Shown: in pieces, positions 1-9,664 of the stretch
Layout: every line of letters starts with the position of its first letter
How positions within the stretch are numbered: the stretch's first letter is position 1
DNA from: JAKJEP01 sp964580995
GTDB lineage: Bacteria > Planctomycetota > Phycisphaerae > Sedimentisphaerales > SM23-30
Direction of reading: 5' to 3'
Length of the DNA: 64,000 nt
Assembly (NCBI GenBank): GCA_964580995.1
Contig: CAZOMV010000007.1
Span: 26,386 to 90,385, forward strand
Program-made: the position numbers and the translations under genes
The notes under the pieces: model-generated
The model's input: only the letters and a program-made list of their open reading frames with translations
Database searches by the model: none
Told to the model about the DNA's origin: nothing

Positions 1-496
1 GCCCGGCGTACCGCGATCCCCTCGGCAATGGTATTGACCAGCGGTTTTTCACAATAGATATCCTTGCCGGACTCCGCCGCCGCAATCGTAATCAAGCCAT
101 GCCAGTGGTCCGGGGTGCCGATGGAAACCGCGTCGATATCCTGCCGGGCCGTTAGCTCGCGGAAATCGCGGTATTCCGCACAGCCGTCCCCGCCGCCGGA
201 CTTATCCTGCTGGGCGTAAAAATCCTGCACGATTTTTTTCGCCCGGGCCTTGTGATTGGCATCCACATCGCAGACCGCCACCACCTGGACTTCCGGCTGA
301 TTCAGAAACGCCTGCATGTTGCCGGTCCCCTGGCCGCCTACCCCGATACAGCCCATCACAACGCGGTTGCTGGGGGCCACCGCACCATCCAGGCCTAGGG
401 CACGGCCGGGAATAATCGTGGGAAATCCGATGATGCCGCCGGCAGAGGCCAGGGCGGTACCTTTCAGAAATTGACGCCGGGAAATTTTTTTGGTCA
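1..496 (-). CDS. Gfo/Idh/MocA family oxidoreductase, Tat-exported (3' end outside window)
   Basis: The gene starts at the ATG read leftward from 496 and runs off the left edge, so only about 165 N-terminal residues are visible. It opens with a twin-arginine motif (KISRRQFLK) and an Ala/Gly-rich hydrophobic stretch ending ALGLDG, which is a Tat signal. The Rossmann fingerprint GCIGVGGQGTGN follows, then an acidic VCDVD strand end and an EKPLVNTI (EKP) motif, all diagnostic of the NAD(P)-dependent Gfo/Idh/MocA family. The C-terminal substrate domain is not visible. It is the last visible gene of a minus-strand operon and closely resembles the next two genes (same Tat region, same TPDHWH and EKP segments), so it is a tandem paralogue. 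The substrate is unknown; oxidation of a sugar hydroxyl is the family role. Confidence 0.88.
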
Positions 497-526
497 TACT
501 TTACATCCTTTTATTTTTATTATTCC

Positions 527-1840
527 TTACAGCCGCCAGGGACTGCGCATCGCACTGCCGAGCATCTGGGAAGCGGCCGGGTCGCCGATAATCTCTTCGG
601 TATCCGGATTGAAACGAATCTTTCTGCCCAGCAGCATCGAAATCTGACCCAGATGGCCGGGCGAGGCGGACCGATGCGCTACTTCACACGGGGTCAGGGT
701 AGTGCTGCGGGTTTTAATGCAATCCAGGAAATTACGCTGGTGGCCGGGCGAACGGTACAGGTTAATCTCATTCGGGCTGAATTTTTCTTCCAGTAAACTT
801 TTGGGTTCCGCTTCCAAAAAGCCGCGGTTCACCCAGACCCAGCCGTCTTCTCCAATCCATTTGGTCCCGTGGCCGATCTGGTCATAGCCGCCGGCCATAA
901 TCATCTCCAGGCCGCTGGCATATTTAACGGTCACATAATATTTGGTGGCGGCATTCCAGAGTCCGCTGGAGGGAAATTCTCCCTTGCCGTCCACTTCGAC
1001 CGGGCCGGCATAGTCCAATCCCAAACCCCAGTGCGCGATATCCACATGGTGGCCTACCCAGTCCATCAGTTGCCCACCGCCGTAATCCAGATGCCAGCGC
1101 CAGCTCGTATGGAGCCGTGCGGGACAATATGGCTCATAGGGGGCCGGGCCTAACCAGAAATCATAGTCCAGCTCCGGGGGAGGCGGGCAGATGGTTTCCT
1201 GACCGGTATTACCGAAATCAGAAAATCCGGATGGTAATCCCACTTCTACCCGCCGGACCTTGCCGATGCGGCCATTTAAAACCAGTTCACAGGCGAAACG
1301 GAAATTGCCCACGGACCGCTGCCAACTGCCGGTCTGCCAGACCCGGCCATAGCGTTTCACCGCATTACACATGGCCCGGCCTTCCTCGAGAGTATGCGAC
1401 AAGGGTTTTTCACTATAAATATCTTTGCCGGCCTTCGCGGCGGTGATCGCACAAATCGCATGCCAATGATCCGGTGTAGCGCAGGAAACGGCGTCAATGT
1501 CCCCCCGGGCCAGCAGGTCACGGAAATCATGGTAGGCTTTGCAATCCTGATTGCCATATACTTCATCAACCCGGTTTTTCGCCTTGTTGAGATGTTTCTG
1601 GTCCAGATCGCAGACCGCGACGACCTGACAATCTTTTTCATTCAGAAAGGCATTCATATTATCCCCGCCCATCCAGCCCACACCGATACAACCTAGTGTA
1701 ATCCGATTACTGGCTGCGACCGAACCATCACGTCCCAGGGCGGAAGAGGAAATCAAATAAGGAAAACTGACCGCACCGGCGGCGGCCAGCGAAGACTTCT
1801 TTAAAAATTGACGTCTCGAGATGGTCTTTTTGTCTTTCAT
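527..1840 (-). CDS. Gfo/Idh/MocA family oxidoreductase with Tat signal
   Basis: This 437-residue protein begins with a Tat signal (ISRRQFLKKSSLAAAG, cleavage near ALG). Its Rossmann domain carries GCIGVGWMGGDN at about residue 50 and an EKPLSHT motif near residue 145. The C-terminal domain holds the aromatic WLGPAPYEPY segment and the GGGQLMDWVGHHVDIAHW block, whose histidine and aspartate fit the catalytic region of the family. Length matches the planctomycete/Bacteroidetes Tat-exported subfamily, which is thought to bind its nicotinamide cofactor before export and act in the periplasm. It lies 30 bases upstream of the truncated paralogue and 27 bases downstream of the next one, consistent with one transcript. 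The sugar substrate cannot be told from sequence. Confidence 0.92.
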   Translation of the reverse strand: MKDKKTISRRQFLKKSSLAAAGAVSFPYLISSSALGRDGSVAASNRITLGCIGVGWMGGDNMNAFLNEKDCQVVAVCDLDQKHLNKAKNRVDEVYGNQDCKAYHDFRDLLARGDIDAVSCATPDHWHAICAITAAKAGKDIYSEKPLSHTLEEGRAMCNAVKRYGRVWQTGSWQRSVGNFRFACELVLNGRIGKVRRVEVGLPSGFSDFGNTGQETICPPPPELDYDFWLGPAPYEPYCPARLHTSWRWHLDYGGGQLMDWVGHHVDIAHWGLGLDYAGPVEVDGKGEFPSSGLWNAATKYYVTVKYASGLEMIMAGGYDQIGHGTKWIGEDGWVWVNRGFLEAEPKSLLEEKFSPNEINLYRSPGHQRNFLDCIKTRSTTLTPCEVAHRSASPGHLGQISMLLGRKIRFNPDTEEIIGDPAASQMLGSAMRSPWRL

Positions 1841-1867
1841 AATCGTATCCTGAAATATCCAGCTATC

Positions 1868-3229
1868 TTATATACGCCAGGGAGACCGCATGGGTCGAGC
1901 GACCATTCGGTCCATTTCTTCATCATTCACGACATGTTCGGTCACCGGGTCCCACTGCAAGGTCCGCTCGGTCTGGAGGGCAATATTCAGCAAATGGCAG
2001 ATCGTGGCGGTCCGGTGGCCCACTTCCGCCGGTGCCATCGGCAGATTTCGGGACTTGATGGCCTCGAGAAAATTGCGATGGTGGCCGGGACTGCGGCCCA
2101 GATGGATTTCTTCCGGGCGGATGATTTCCTGCAAAAGGGAAGCCGGCTGGGCTTCCAGCCGCCCGCCGTGAATATGAATGAAGATCCAGCCGTCGGTACC
2201 CTCGAATTTCAGGCCGCGCGGCTGGTCGATACCACCCAGCATTCGCACGCCATTGGCATACTCACATTCAAAGGTATATTTATCGTAGGTATCAAACAAA
2301 CCGTTGCGCGGAGCCGAACCCCGCGCGGAAATTTTGACCGGGCCGGAATCATCGGTATTATTGCCCAACTGGGCGATATCAATGATATGGGCGCCGCGGT
2401 CGGTCATCTCCCCCCCACCGCATTCCAGTATATAGCGCCAATAGAAATGGCCGCGCCGGCGGGTATAGGGATACCAGGTCGTCGGGCCTAGCCACATATC
2501 GTAATCCAGTCCCGGCGGGACCGGCATGGGCGGCTGGGGGCCGATGGCAATCTGATTATCCACGGGCATATTGATGCGAATCGTGTGCAATTTACCAAGG
2601 CGGCCATTGCGGACCAGTTCGCAGGCAAACCGGACACTGCTGCCGGAACGCTCGTGGCTGCCCGTTTGCAGAACTCGTTTGTATCGTTTTACCGCCTCGC
2701 AAACGGCCCGTCCTTCCGGGATGGAATTCACCAGCGGTTTCTCACAATAGATGTCTTTGCCGGCTTTGGCGGCGGCGATGGAAACCAGGCCGTGCCAATG
2801 GTCGGGCGTGCAAACCGTGACCGCATCGATATCCTCGCGGGCCAGCAATTCGCGGAAATCGTTATAGCCGGCGCAGCCTTTGTAGGTGCCGTCGGTTTTT
2901 TGCTGAGCATAATATTTTTCTGCGCGCTGGCGGGCGGGATTCCGGCCGGCGGTCGTACTGCCTTCAAACTGATACAGTTTGTCATAATCGTCGCTGCCCT
3001 CGTTGACATCGCAAATCGCCGCTACCTGGACATCGGGTTGTTCCAGAAACGCCAGCATATTCCAGGTACCCTGCCCCCCGGCTCCGATGCAGCCCATCAC
3101 AATCCGGTTGCTGGGGGCTACCGTGCCATCCAGTCCCAGTGCGGAAGAGGGAATGATATACGGAAAGCCTATCGCGCCGGCGGCGGCCAGCGAGGTTTTC
3201 TGCAAAAATTTTCGTCTGGATATTTTCAT
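1868..3229 (-). CDS. Gfo/Idh/MocA family oxidoreductase with Tat signal
   Basis: I place the start at the ATG at 3229 (MKISRRKFLQ), which has an AAAGGGA ribosome site about 8 bases upstream; a TTG 18 bases further upstream is possible but less likely. The protein (453 residues) has a Tat signal, a Rossmann motif GCIGAGGQGTWN, the TPDHWH and EKPLVNS motifs, and a C-terminal GGGEMTDRGAHIIDIAQLG block. In that block the usual tryptophan after MTD is arginine. Relative to its neighbours it has an insert of roughly 25 residues between the Rossmann strands (DDYDKLYQFEGSTTAGR), which the truncated gene at the left edge appears to lack. It is a member of the tandem paralogue array; a periplasmic sugar oxidation role is inferred. 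Confidence 0.92.
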   Translation of the reverse strand: MKISRRKFLQKTSLAAAGAIGFPYIIPSSALGLDGTVAPSNRIVMGCIGAGGQGTWNMLAFLEQPDVQVAAICDVNEGSDDYDKLYQFEGSTTAGRNPARQRAEKYYAQQKTDGTYKGCAGYNDFRELLAREDIDAVTVCTPDHWHGLVSIAAAKAGKDIYCEKPLVNSIPEGRAVCEAVKRYKRVLQTGSHERSGSSVRFACELVRNGRLGKLHTIRINMPVDNQIAIGPQPPMPVPPGLDYDMWLGPTTWYPYTRRRGHFYWRYILECGGGEMTDRGAHIIDIAQLGNNTDDSGPVKISARGSAPRNGLFDTYDKYTFECEYANGVRMLGGIDQPRGLKFEGTDGWIFIHIHGGRLEAQPASLLQEIIRPEEIHLGRSPGHHRNFLEAIKSRNLPMAPAEVGHRTATICHLLNIALQTERTLQWDPVTEHVVNDEEMDRMVARPMRSPWRI

Positions 3230-3271
3230 GGCTTGTCCCTTTTCCAAAGTCCTACCATGACTGGTGTATTG

Positions 3272-4570
3272 TCATATATTCCACGGGCTGCGGCGCGATC
3301 GGGAAAGCAAACGATTGCCTTCTTCACAATTGGTGAACCGTTCCTGAACCGGATCCCAGTGCAGGGGCAGGCCCAGTTGATACGCCAGGTTGCCCAGGTG
3401 GCAAACAGTAACGGACCGGCAGCCCGTCTCCACATCACAGATGGGTTTGCTGCGAGTGCGGATGGCCTGGAGCCAGTCGGCATAATGATTGTCACTTTCG
3501 TATAAGTGGATCTCATTGGGGCCGATGACCTGCCGCATCAGGCTTTCGGGCCAGGTTTGCAGATAGCCCCGGTTTACTTCCACTTTTCCTTCGGTTCCGG
3601 TAAAGAGGGTACCATTGGCCTCATCGCGGGTCATAGTCACACCATTGGCGTATTGGTAGGTCAGGACTTTATAGTCCTTACCATCCGGCGGGATGATCTC
3701 CACCGGCCCGCTCTCATCCATCCCCAGACCCCACTGGGCAATATCGAAATGATGGGCGCCCCAGTCCGTCATGCCGCCTCCGGAATAATCCCGATACCCC
3801 CGCCAGTTGGGATAGATATCGATGCTGATGTGAGGGGCCAATTCCGAATGGAAGGGCCGCCAGGGAGCCGGTCCCAGCCACCGGTCCCAGTCCAGGTAAT
3901 CCGGCACCGGCTCAGCCGGCAGGAAACATTCTTCCGAGGGACCGCCGATATTCACGGTAACCGTTTTCAACTCTCCAATATAACCGTTCCGCACCAGCTC
4001 GCAGGCAAACCGGAAACCCGACATGGAACGCTGCATGCTGCCAGTCTGAAACACCCGTCCATACCGCCGGACCGCCCGGGCCATCGAACGGGCCTCCGCT
4101 ATGGTTAGGGATAGAGGTTTTTCACAGTAGATATCTTTGCCAGCCTGGGCGGCTTCAATCACGGGTATCTCGTGCCAATGGTCAGGAGTCGCAATCACTA
4201 CCGCATCAATATCGTCCCGTGCCAGCAGTTCCCGAAAATCCCGATAAGCGGCACATTCCATTTTATTGGATTGGCTGGCGTAATGGTTTTGGGTGATTTC
4301 CTTGGCACGATTCAACTTCAGGTTATCTACATCACAGACCGCCAAAACCTGGGTGCCGGGCGTATTCAGAAAAGCGGACAAAAGTCCGGTTCCCTGTTTC
4401 CCCACCCCAATAAAACCCAGGTTAATCCGGTCGTTAGGGGCGATAATACCCGTTCTGCCTAAGGCAGAGGAGGAAATTATGTGAGGAAAACTGATAGCAC
4501 CTAACGCGGAGGCTATCGTATTTTTCAAAAAATCACGACGCGTTCCTTTCACCTTGCTTTTTTTCGGCAT
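3272..4570 (-). CDS. Gfo/Idh/MocA family oxidoreductase with Tat signal
   Basis: The 432-residue protein starts at an ATG (MPKKSKVKGTRRDFLKN) and has a Tat-like signal with the pair TRRDFLK followed by a hydrophobic region ending SSALG. The dinucleotide-binding motif GFIGVGKQGTG, TPDHWHE and EKPLSLT motifs, and the GGGMTDWGAHHFDIAQWGLG block are all intact, so it is predicted to be active. The C-terminal aromatic segment WLGPAPWRPFHSE is typical of the exported group. It lies 42 bases upstream of the previous paralogue. A 128-base gap separates it from the isomerase-like gene, large enough for an internal promoter, although none is obvious. Confidence 0.92.
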   Translation of the reverse strand: MPKKSKVKGTRRDFLKNTIASALGAISFPHIISSSALGRTGIIAPNDRINLGFIGVGKQGTGLLSAFLNTPGTQVLAVCDVDNLKLNRAKEITQNHYASQSNKMECAAYRDFRELLARDDIDAVVIATPDHWHEIPVIEAAQAGKDIYCEKPLSLTIAEARSMARAVRRYGRVFQTGSMQRSMSGFRFACELVRNGYIGELKTVTVNIGGPSEECFLPAEPVPDYLDWDRWLGPAPWRPFHSELAPHISIDIYPNWRGYRDYSGGGMTDWGAHHFDIAQWGLGMDESGPVEIIPPDGKDYKVLTYQYANGVTMTRDEANGTLFTGTEGKVEVNRGYLQTWPESLMRQVIGPNEIHLYESDNHYADWLQAIRTRSKPICDVETGCRSVTVCHLGNLAYQLGLPLHWDPVQERFTNCEEGNRLLSRSRRSPWNI

Positions 4571-4698
4571 TCGGGATTACTCCAAAACCTTGGGCAAGAT
4601 CATTTAACAAAGACCATGCTTTCTATAATGATTCAAAACCGGGCATGACGTTAGGTCAAAACTTGGGTGAACACAAACTGGCTGGCCCAGGTTTCGAT

Positions 4699-5691
4699 TT
4701 ATTCATCAAACGAGGCGTCAAAGGCTCTTTTAGACGGTTCAAAATCGATGGAGCGGACAAATTCACAGGCTTCCAGGGCGCCGTGCTCGCGATCCATCCC
4801 GCTGTCTTCCCATTCGACAGAAAGAGGCCCGGCATAATTGGCACGGTTCAAGGCCCGAATGATTTCCTCAAAATCAACCCCGCCCCGTCCGAGCGATCGG
4901 AAAACCCAGCCTCTGCCGGGCTGACCAAAATTCAGATGGGAGGCCAGAATCCCGCTGCGACCATCCAATTGCAAAGCGGCATCTTTCATGTGCACATGAT
5001 AAATCCGATTGGGAAATTCGTTGATAAAACAGGCCGGGTCAACCATTTGCCAATGTAAATGGCTGGGGTCAAAATTAAATCCGAAGGTCTGGCGATTTTT
5101 GACAGCTTCCACAGCCCGTTTGGCCGTGATAATGTCGAAGGCGATCTCGGTGGGATGCACTTCCAGGGCGAACTTGACACCGCATTCATCAAAAACATCC
5201 AGAATCGGGTTCCACATCTTGGCAAAATAGGCAAACCCTTCCTCCACCATCTGGTCGGAGACGGGGGGGAAACTATATAACATATGCCAGATGGACGAGC
5301 CGGTAAAGCCGTTGACCACCTTGATCCCCAGATTTTTGGCGGCACGGGCGGAATCTTTCATTGCCTCGACGGCCCAGGCACGTTTCTTCTTGGCATTGCC
5401 GACACATTCCGCCGGTGCGAACATATCGGTACGCGAGTCATCATTCGGATCGCAAACCAACTGCCCAGCCAGGTGATTGCTGATGGCGAAAAGCTGGAGG
5501 TCATTTTTCTCCAGAATCGCTAACTGCTTTTTGCAATAAGCTTTATCTTTGGCGGCCTTGGCAACATCCATATGGTCGCCCCAGCAGGCCAGTTCCAGGC
5601 CGTCATAGCCCCAACCGGCTGCCTTTTCCGCTAAAACTTTCAATGGTAAATCCGCAAATTGTCCCGTGCAAAGTGTTACTGGTCTAGCCAT
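4699..5691 (-). CDS. Sugar phosphate isomerase/epimerase-like TIM-barrel enzyme
   Basis: The 330-residue protein belongs to the xylose-isomerase-like TIM-barrel (AP endonuclease 2) family. The four expected metal ligands are visible: Glu177 (FALEVHP), Asp208 (NFDPSHLHW), His234 (YHVHMKD) and Glu293 (SVEWED), so a divalent-metal enzyme is expected. No signal peptide is seen, so it should act in the cytoplasm. The start ATG at 5691 has a GGAGAAG ribosome site. Enzymes of this fold are repeatedly partnered with Gfo/Idh/MocA oxidoreductases in oxidise-then-isomerise/eliminate routes acting on 3-keto-sugars and glycosides (for example the DgpA with DgpB/DgpC type of C-glycoside cleavage). That pairing is established for relatives; its use here is inference from operon context. 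Confidence 0.85.
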   Translation of the reverse strand: MARPVTLCTGQFADLPLKVLAEKAAGWGYDGLELACWGDHMDVAKAAKDKAYCKKQLAILEKNDLQLFAISNHLAGQLVCDPNDDSRTDMFAPAECVGNAKKKRAWAVEAMKDSARAAKNLGIKVVNGFTGSSIWHMLYSFPPVSDQMVEEGFAYFAKMWNPILDVFDECGVKFALEVHPTEIAFDIITAKRAVEAVKNRQTFGFNFDPSHLHWQMVDPACFINEFPNRIYHVHMKDAALQLDGRSGILASHLNFGQPGRGWVFRSLGRGGVDFEEIIRALNRANYAGPLSVEWEDSGMDREHGALEACEFVRSIDFEPSKRAFDASFDE

Positions 5692-5735
5692 AATTCTTCT
5701 CCAAATCGTAAGTTACGGTTATGTAATGGTTACAT

Positions 5736-6908
5736 TTAACGTTTCATTTTGGTCCATTTGGACTTGCTTTTGGCGCTGGTAAGCAGGGTATCGATAAACA
5801 ACATGCCCCGCAGACCATCGTCCACCTTGGGAAAATCATTTTCCAGATCCGTCGGTTTGGTTTTGGCCAAATAGGCCCGCAGCGTATCGGCAAAATTGCA
5901 GTAGGTGTTGGCAAACGCCTCGATGAAGGCTTCCGCATGGCCCGAAGGCAGCCGGGTGCCCCGGGCGGCGGCTTTACTCTTGGCGGCGATATAGCCGTTG
6001 CCGCGCCGCCAAACCTGAAGCGGGGTATCCGCTTCTTTCACATATAAATAGTTGGGATGCTCCTGATGCCATTCCAGACTCTTGTTTTCACCATAAATCC
6101 ATATGGCCAAACCGTTTTCCTCACCGATGGAAATCTGGCTGGCGTGGAGAACACCCCTGGCGCCGTTATTGAAATGAAGCAGGCAGTTGCCGTCATCATC
6201 CAGGCGGCGCCCTTTTACGAATGTGGTCAAATCTGCACATATCTCGGTAATTTTCAGGCCGGTTATGTATTCCGAGAGATTTTCGGCATGGGTCCCGATA
6301 TCGCCCATGCAGCCGGCCCCGCCGCTCTGTTTGGGATCGGTTCGCCAGGATGCCTGCATCTGGCCGGTCTTTTCAAGAGGGGTGGCCAGCCAGCCCTGCG
6401 GGTAAATCACCACGATCTTCCGGATATTTCCCAAATCCCCCTGCCGCACCATATCCCGCGCCAGCTTGACCATCGGATAGCCGGTATAATTGTGCATCAG
6501 GCCGAAGACCTTGCCGGTTTTGGTGACGATTTTCTTCAGATCACGGGCTTCCTGCACATTCAGAGTCATCGGTTTTTCGCACATGACATGGAAACCAGCC
6601 TGTAACAGGTCCCGGGCGATGGGGAAATGCCAGTTATTGGGGGTCGTTACAGCCGCGAAATCAATTCGCTCTTCCGCGGGCAGTTTCAGTTCCTTTTCGA
6701 TCATCTCGGCATAAGTCGAGTACACCCGCTTGGCATCCAGGCATAATTCCTGACCCATCTGTTTGGATTTATCCGGATTGATATCGAAGGCACCGGCAAC
6801 CAGTTCGATCCCGCCATCCAGCCGGGCGGCCTTCCGGTGAACCTCCCCGATAAAAGCGCCCGGTCCGCCCCCTACCATACCCATCCTCAGCTTGCGATTC
6901 AGTTTCAT
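5736..6908 (-). CDS. Gfo/Idh/MocA family oxidoreductase, cytosolic
   Basis: The start is set at the ATG at 6908 (MKLNRKLRMG), preceded by AAAGGAAAAAAAC; an in-frame ATG 33 bases upstream would destroy that ribosome site. The protein has 390 residues, a Rossmann motif GMVGGGPGAFIG, a CEKPMTLNVQEA motif near residue 110 and a GAGCMGDIGTHAENL block holding the family's catalytic histidine. Unlike the four paralogues downstream it has no Tat signal, so it should work in the cytoplasm, alongside the TIM-barrel enzyme 44 bases away. It is the first gene of the operon and lies head-to-head with the AraC regulator. Confidence 0.92.
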   Translation of the reverse strand: MKLNRKLRMGMVGGGPGAFIGEVHRKAARLDGGIELVAGAFDINPDKSKQMGQELCLDAKRVYSTYAEMIEKELKLPAEERIDFAAVTTPNNWHFPIARDLLQAGFHVMCEKPMTLNVQEARDLKKIVTKTGKVFGLMHNYTGYPMVKLARDMVRQGDLGNIRKIVVIYPQGWLATPLEKTGQMQASWRTDPKQSGGAGCMGDIGTHAENLSEYITGLKITEICADLTTFVKGRRLDDDGNCLLHFNNGARGVLHASQISIGEENGLAIWIYGENKSLEWHQEHPNYLYVKEADTPLQVWRRGNGYIAAKSKAAARGTRLPSGHAEAFIEAFANTYCNFADTLRAYLAKTKPTDLENDFPKVDDGLRGMLFIDTLLTSAKSKSKWTKMKR

Positions 6909-7242
6909 GTTTTTTTCCTTTCGCAAAAAATTCCCGGTCATTTACCTTAAATTATTATAAAATTATGTGAAATAGTGGTTTACGATTATTCCATTGCAGC
7001 CTGTCGCAGATGCCATAACCTGATGAAACGACTAGTTTTAACTATTAGTGAATATATTTCAATAAAAATTCGCCTCCCTTTCCTCTTTTTCCCTGTTCTC
7101 TTCTATGTGAAACTTCTTCACCAGCATACATCCGTCGGTAGCTTAATTCTACTCTTTTTATTAATTTTGGTTGACAATACCCAAAAAAAACGGGTTAATC
7201 TACCAAAATTAGCCATTGGTAAATTTTATACAAAATTTTCCC
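6909..7242. promoter_or_regulatory. Divergent control region between sugar operon and AraC gene
   Basis: This AT-rich 334-base stretch separates the divergent operon and regulator. On the plus strand a promoter candidate is TTGACA at 7171-7176 with TTAATC at 7195-7200 (18-base spacer). Just downstream lies an inverted repeat, TACCAA at 7201-7206 and TTGGTA at 7216-7221, placed where an autoregulatory operator would sit. No equally clear promoter for the minus-strand operon was found. Functions are inferred from position only. Confidence 0.45.
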
Positions 7243-8253
7243 ATGAAAAAAACATCCAAAGTACAGCCTGCGATTTTTTATGATGTGGACCGGACCTACC
7301 GTGCCGACTCGTGTGAACCGTTGCGGAAAGCCAAGGAAAGAGGGGAACTGGCCCATGCCGCCTTTGCCCGCCGGAGTTATCCGGGGTACAGGCTGCCGCC
7401 CAAAATCATGCCGGAACTCTGCGTGGCCTGTGTATGGGATGCCAAACAGGACCAGACCTGGGGGCTGCCGATGCACCGCAATGAAGGGATCGAATTAGGC
7501 TATCTGACCCGCGGGAAACTCGATTTCATCGTCGAAGAAAAGTTATATAAACTCAAGAGCGGCGCCCTGACCGTAACCCGTCCGTGGCAGCCCCACAAAG
7601 TAGGCGATCCGCTGGTCCATGCCAGCCGGATGCACTGGCTGATCCTGGATGTCGGGGTTCGCCGGCCCAATGAGGCGTGGAAATGGCCCAACTGGTTTAC
7701 TTTTTCTCCCGGCGATTTGGCCCGCTTGACGGAACTGCTGCGCTATAACGAACAGCCGGTCTGGCAGGCGAACGAACGAATCGAACGTTGTTTCGAAAAT
7801 ATCGCCGAATATGTCGGCACCGGCCAGCCGGAACAGGTCCAGACGCGTTTGCAGCTCAATATCAACGAATTGTTTCTGGAAGTGTACGAGATGCTCCAGG
7901 AGCAGGACATTCAGCTCGATTCCCATCTGGCCACCACCAAACGCAATGTCGAGATGTTTCTGGAAGCCCTGCCCAAACATATCGATTACCCCTGGACCCT
8001 GGAGTCCATGGCCAAACACTGTGACCTGGGCCGCTCCCGCTTTACCCACTACTGCCGGCAAATCACCAACATGTCCCCCACCGAATACCTGATCCATTGC
8101 CGGATCGAAGCGGCCAAAAACATCCTGAAATACCATCCCCACAAAAAAATAACGGAAATCGCCTTTTCCTGCGGATTTGAATCCAGCCAGTATTTCGCCA
8201 ATGTCTTCAAACGCTACGTCGGCTGCTCGCCCAAGCTGTTTCGCGCCGGGTAA
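7243..8253 (+). CDS. AraC family transcriptional regulator with cupin-like sensor domain
   Basis: I chose the ATG at 7243 (MKKTSKVQ) over an upstream TTG. The protein has 336 residues. The N-terminal half is a cupin-like sensor: GIELGYLTRGKLDFIVEEKLYKLKSGALTVTRPW is split over two beta-rich strands, with a typical RPWQPHKVG turn. The C-terminal ~95 residues form the double helix-turn-helix of AraC proteins, ending with the signature block KITEIAFSCGFESSQYFANVFKRYVGCSP. It is divergent from the Gfo/Idh/MocA operon, so it probably senses a sugar and controls that operon. The ligand is unknown. Confidence 0.93.
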   Translation: MKKTSKVQPAIFYDVDRTYRADSCEPLRKAKERGELAHAAFARRSYPGYRLPPKIMPELCVACVWDAKQDQTWGLPMHRNEGIELGYLTRGKLDFIVEEKLYKLKSGALTVTRPWQPHKVGDPLVHASRMHWLILDVGVRRPNEAWKWPNWFTFSPGDLARLTELLRYNEQPVWQANERIERCFENIAEYVGTGQPEQVQTRLQLNINELFLEVYEMLQEQDIQLDSHLATTKRNVEMFLEALPKHIDYPWTLESMAKHCDLGRSRFTHYCRQITNMSPTEYLIHCRIEAAKNILKYHPHKKITEIAFSCGFESSQYFANVFKRYVGCSPKLFRAG

Positions 8254-8265
8254 CTAAAAGGGACA

Positions 8266-9411
8266 TCAGGAAAGGCCGGATTCTTTCAGCACATCGTCCC
8301 TGGGTTCCGGTTCTTGATGGAAACGTTCCTTCCTTTTTGGGTTCGCCGGTTTTCCCTTACCGCCCTTTTTCGCCGGCTCTTTCCCTTCCCTGCCCGGGAC
8401 CGATGGGCCGGGTTTCCTCTCCTCTGGTTGTACCTGCCGTTGATTCATCCATTCTTCCAGCTCCATTCGGGTTCTGGCCAGTTCCTGCTGGGCCGCATCC
8501 AGACTCTGCTGCATGGCCCGCTGTTCCGCCTGGATCTGTTCATATTCCTTCTGGTAATATTTTTGCTCATAGACACGGGCCTGCTGCTGCTCCTCCATTT
8601 TCCGGTTCGCCTCGGCTAACTGGTCCTTTAGTGCCTGGCATTTTTCCGACCAGTTTTCCTGCGTGTGCTGGAATTGCTCCCGCACCTGCTGAAGATCGTT
8701 ATCGGTTTGCTGACAGCCGTCTTTCTGCTGCTGGATATCATTCTCCATCTGCTGACGTTCTTCTTTCCAGGCCAGGATTCGCTCTTCGAGCAGTTCATGC
8801 GCTTTGCTCCGGGACTCTTCTGCACGGAGAACCTGTTCTTTCTGCTGCTGCAATTCTTCCTCCATCCGCACCCGATCCGTTTGCCAGGCCTGTATTTTTT
8901 GTTCCAGCTCGCCCCTGATTTCCGCCAGAGCCGCTTCCAGAGCCTTCCGGCTCTGGTCCCATTCCTGGCTTTTCGTCTGCAGGGTATTCTGGATTTGATC
9001 GAAGTTTTTCCGTCCCAGGCGGTGCTGGGCGATTTCCCGCTGGAGCTGCGAATTCAGATTTGCCTTCTCCGCGGCCCATTGCTGGCTGATGTTTTGAAAT
9101 TCCATTTGCCGCTGCTGTAAGGCCTTTTCCAACTCCTGGCACCGCCCTCTCTCCTGCTGCCATTGGGTGACAATTTTTTGCTGCTCACCGGCGAATACCC
9201 GTTTTTGTTCTTCGTATTTTTTCCGCATTTCCTCCAGCGCCTTCTCCGTATAACTCCGCGCCATCAGGGTGCTTTGTAAAAGGGCATCGGTATGAATAAG
9301 CTGGTTGATACGGTACGCCAACTGCCCCTGCAGCTCCCCATGGATCCGGCGCAGGTTTTCTTCATTCTCACATCGTCGGGTCAGTTCCTCAATCAGCTTC
9401 TGCCATTCCAT
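8266..9411 (-). CDS. Long coiled-coil protein of unknown function
   Basis: Starting at the ATG at 9411 (MEWQKLIEEL, preceded by purine-rich GAGGCAGAGAG), the product has about 381 residues; an in-frame ATG at 9441 is an alternative. Nearly the whole chain is Glu/Gln/Lys/Arg/Leu-rich with heptad-like spacing, so it should form one long coiled coil. Runs such as QQKDGCQQTDNDLQQ and EEQQQARVYEQKYYQKEYEQ illustrate this. The last ~50 residues are Pro/Lys/Gly-rich and probably disordered. No signal peptide, membrane segment or enzymatic motif is seen. It converges on the AraC gene with a 12-base gap. A structural or scaffolding role is possible but unsupported. Confidence 0.7.
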   Translation of the reverse strand: MEWQKLIEELTRRCENEENLRRIHGELQGQLAYRINQLIHTDALLQSTLMARSYTEKALEEMRKKYEEQKRVFAGEQQKIVTQWQQERGRCQELEKALQQRQMEFQNISQQWAAEKANLNSQLQREIAQHRLGRKNFDQIQNTLQTKSQEWDQSRKALEAALAEIRGELEQKIQAWQTDRVRMEEELQQQKEQVLRAEESRSKAHELLEERILAWKEERQQMENDIQQQKDGCQQTDNDLQQVREQFQHTQENWSEKCQALKDQLAEANRKMEEQQQARVYEQKYYQKEYEQIQAEQRAMQQSLDAAQQELARTRMELEEWMNQRQVQPEERKPGPSVPGREGKEPAKKGGKGKPANPKRKERFHQEPEPRDDVLKESGLS

Positions 9412-9664
9412 ACTCTCTCTGCCTCTCTGGATCGGATTCATACATCTTGCTTATCGACAAAGAATGAAAGGCAATTCAATACCATTTCCGGAACCACACT
9501 GGATTATAGGACCATTATTGCCATATTCGAATCCCTGCCTTTCATACCTGCGTAATTTTTTCCAGGTTGGCCGGCCAAATCCGGAAATACGTTCTGGATT
9601 AAAAAACGGAACGGATTACAATATAAGACCGATATGCCTTTTTAAATACGTCTTGGAGATACAC

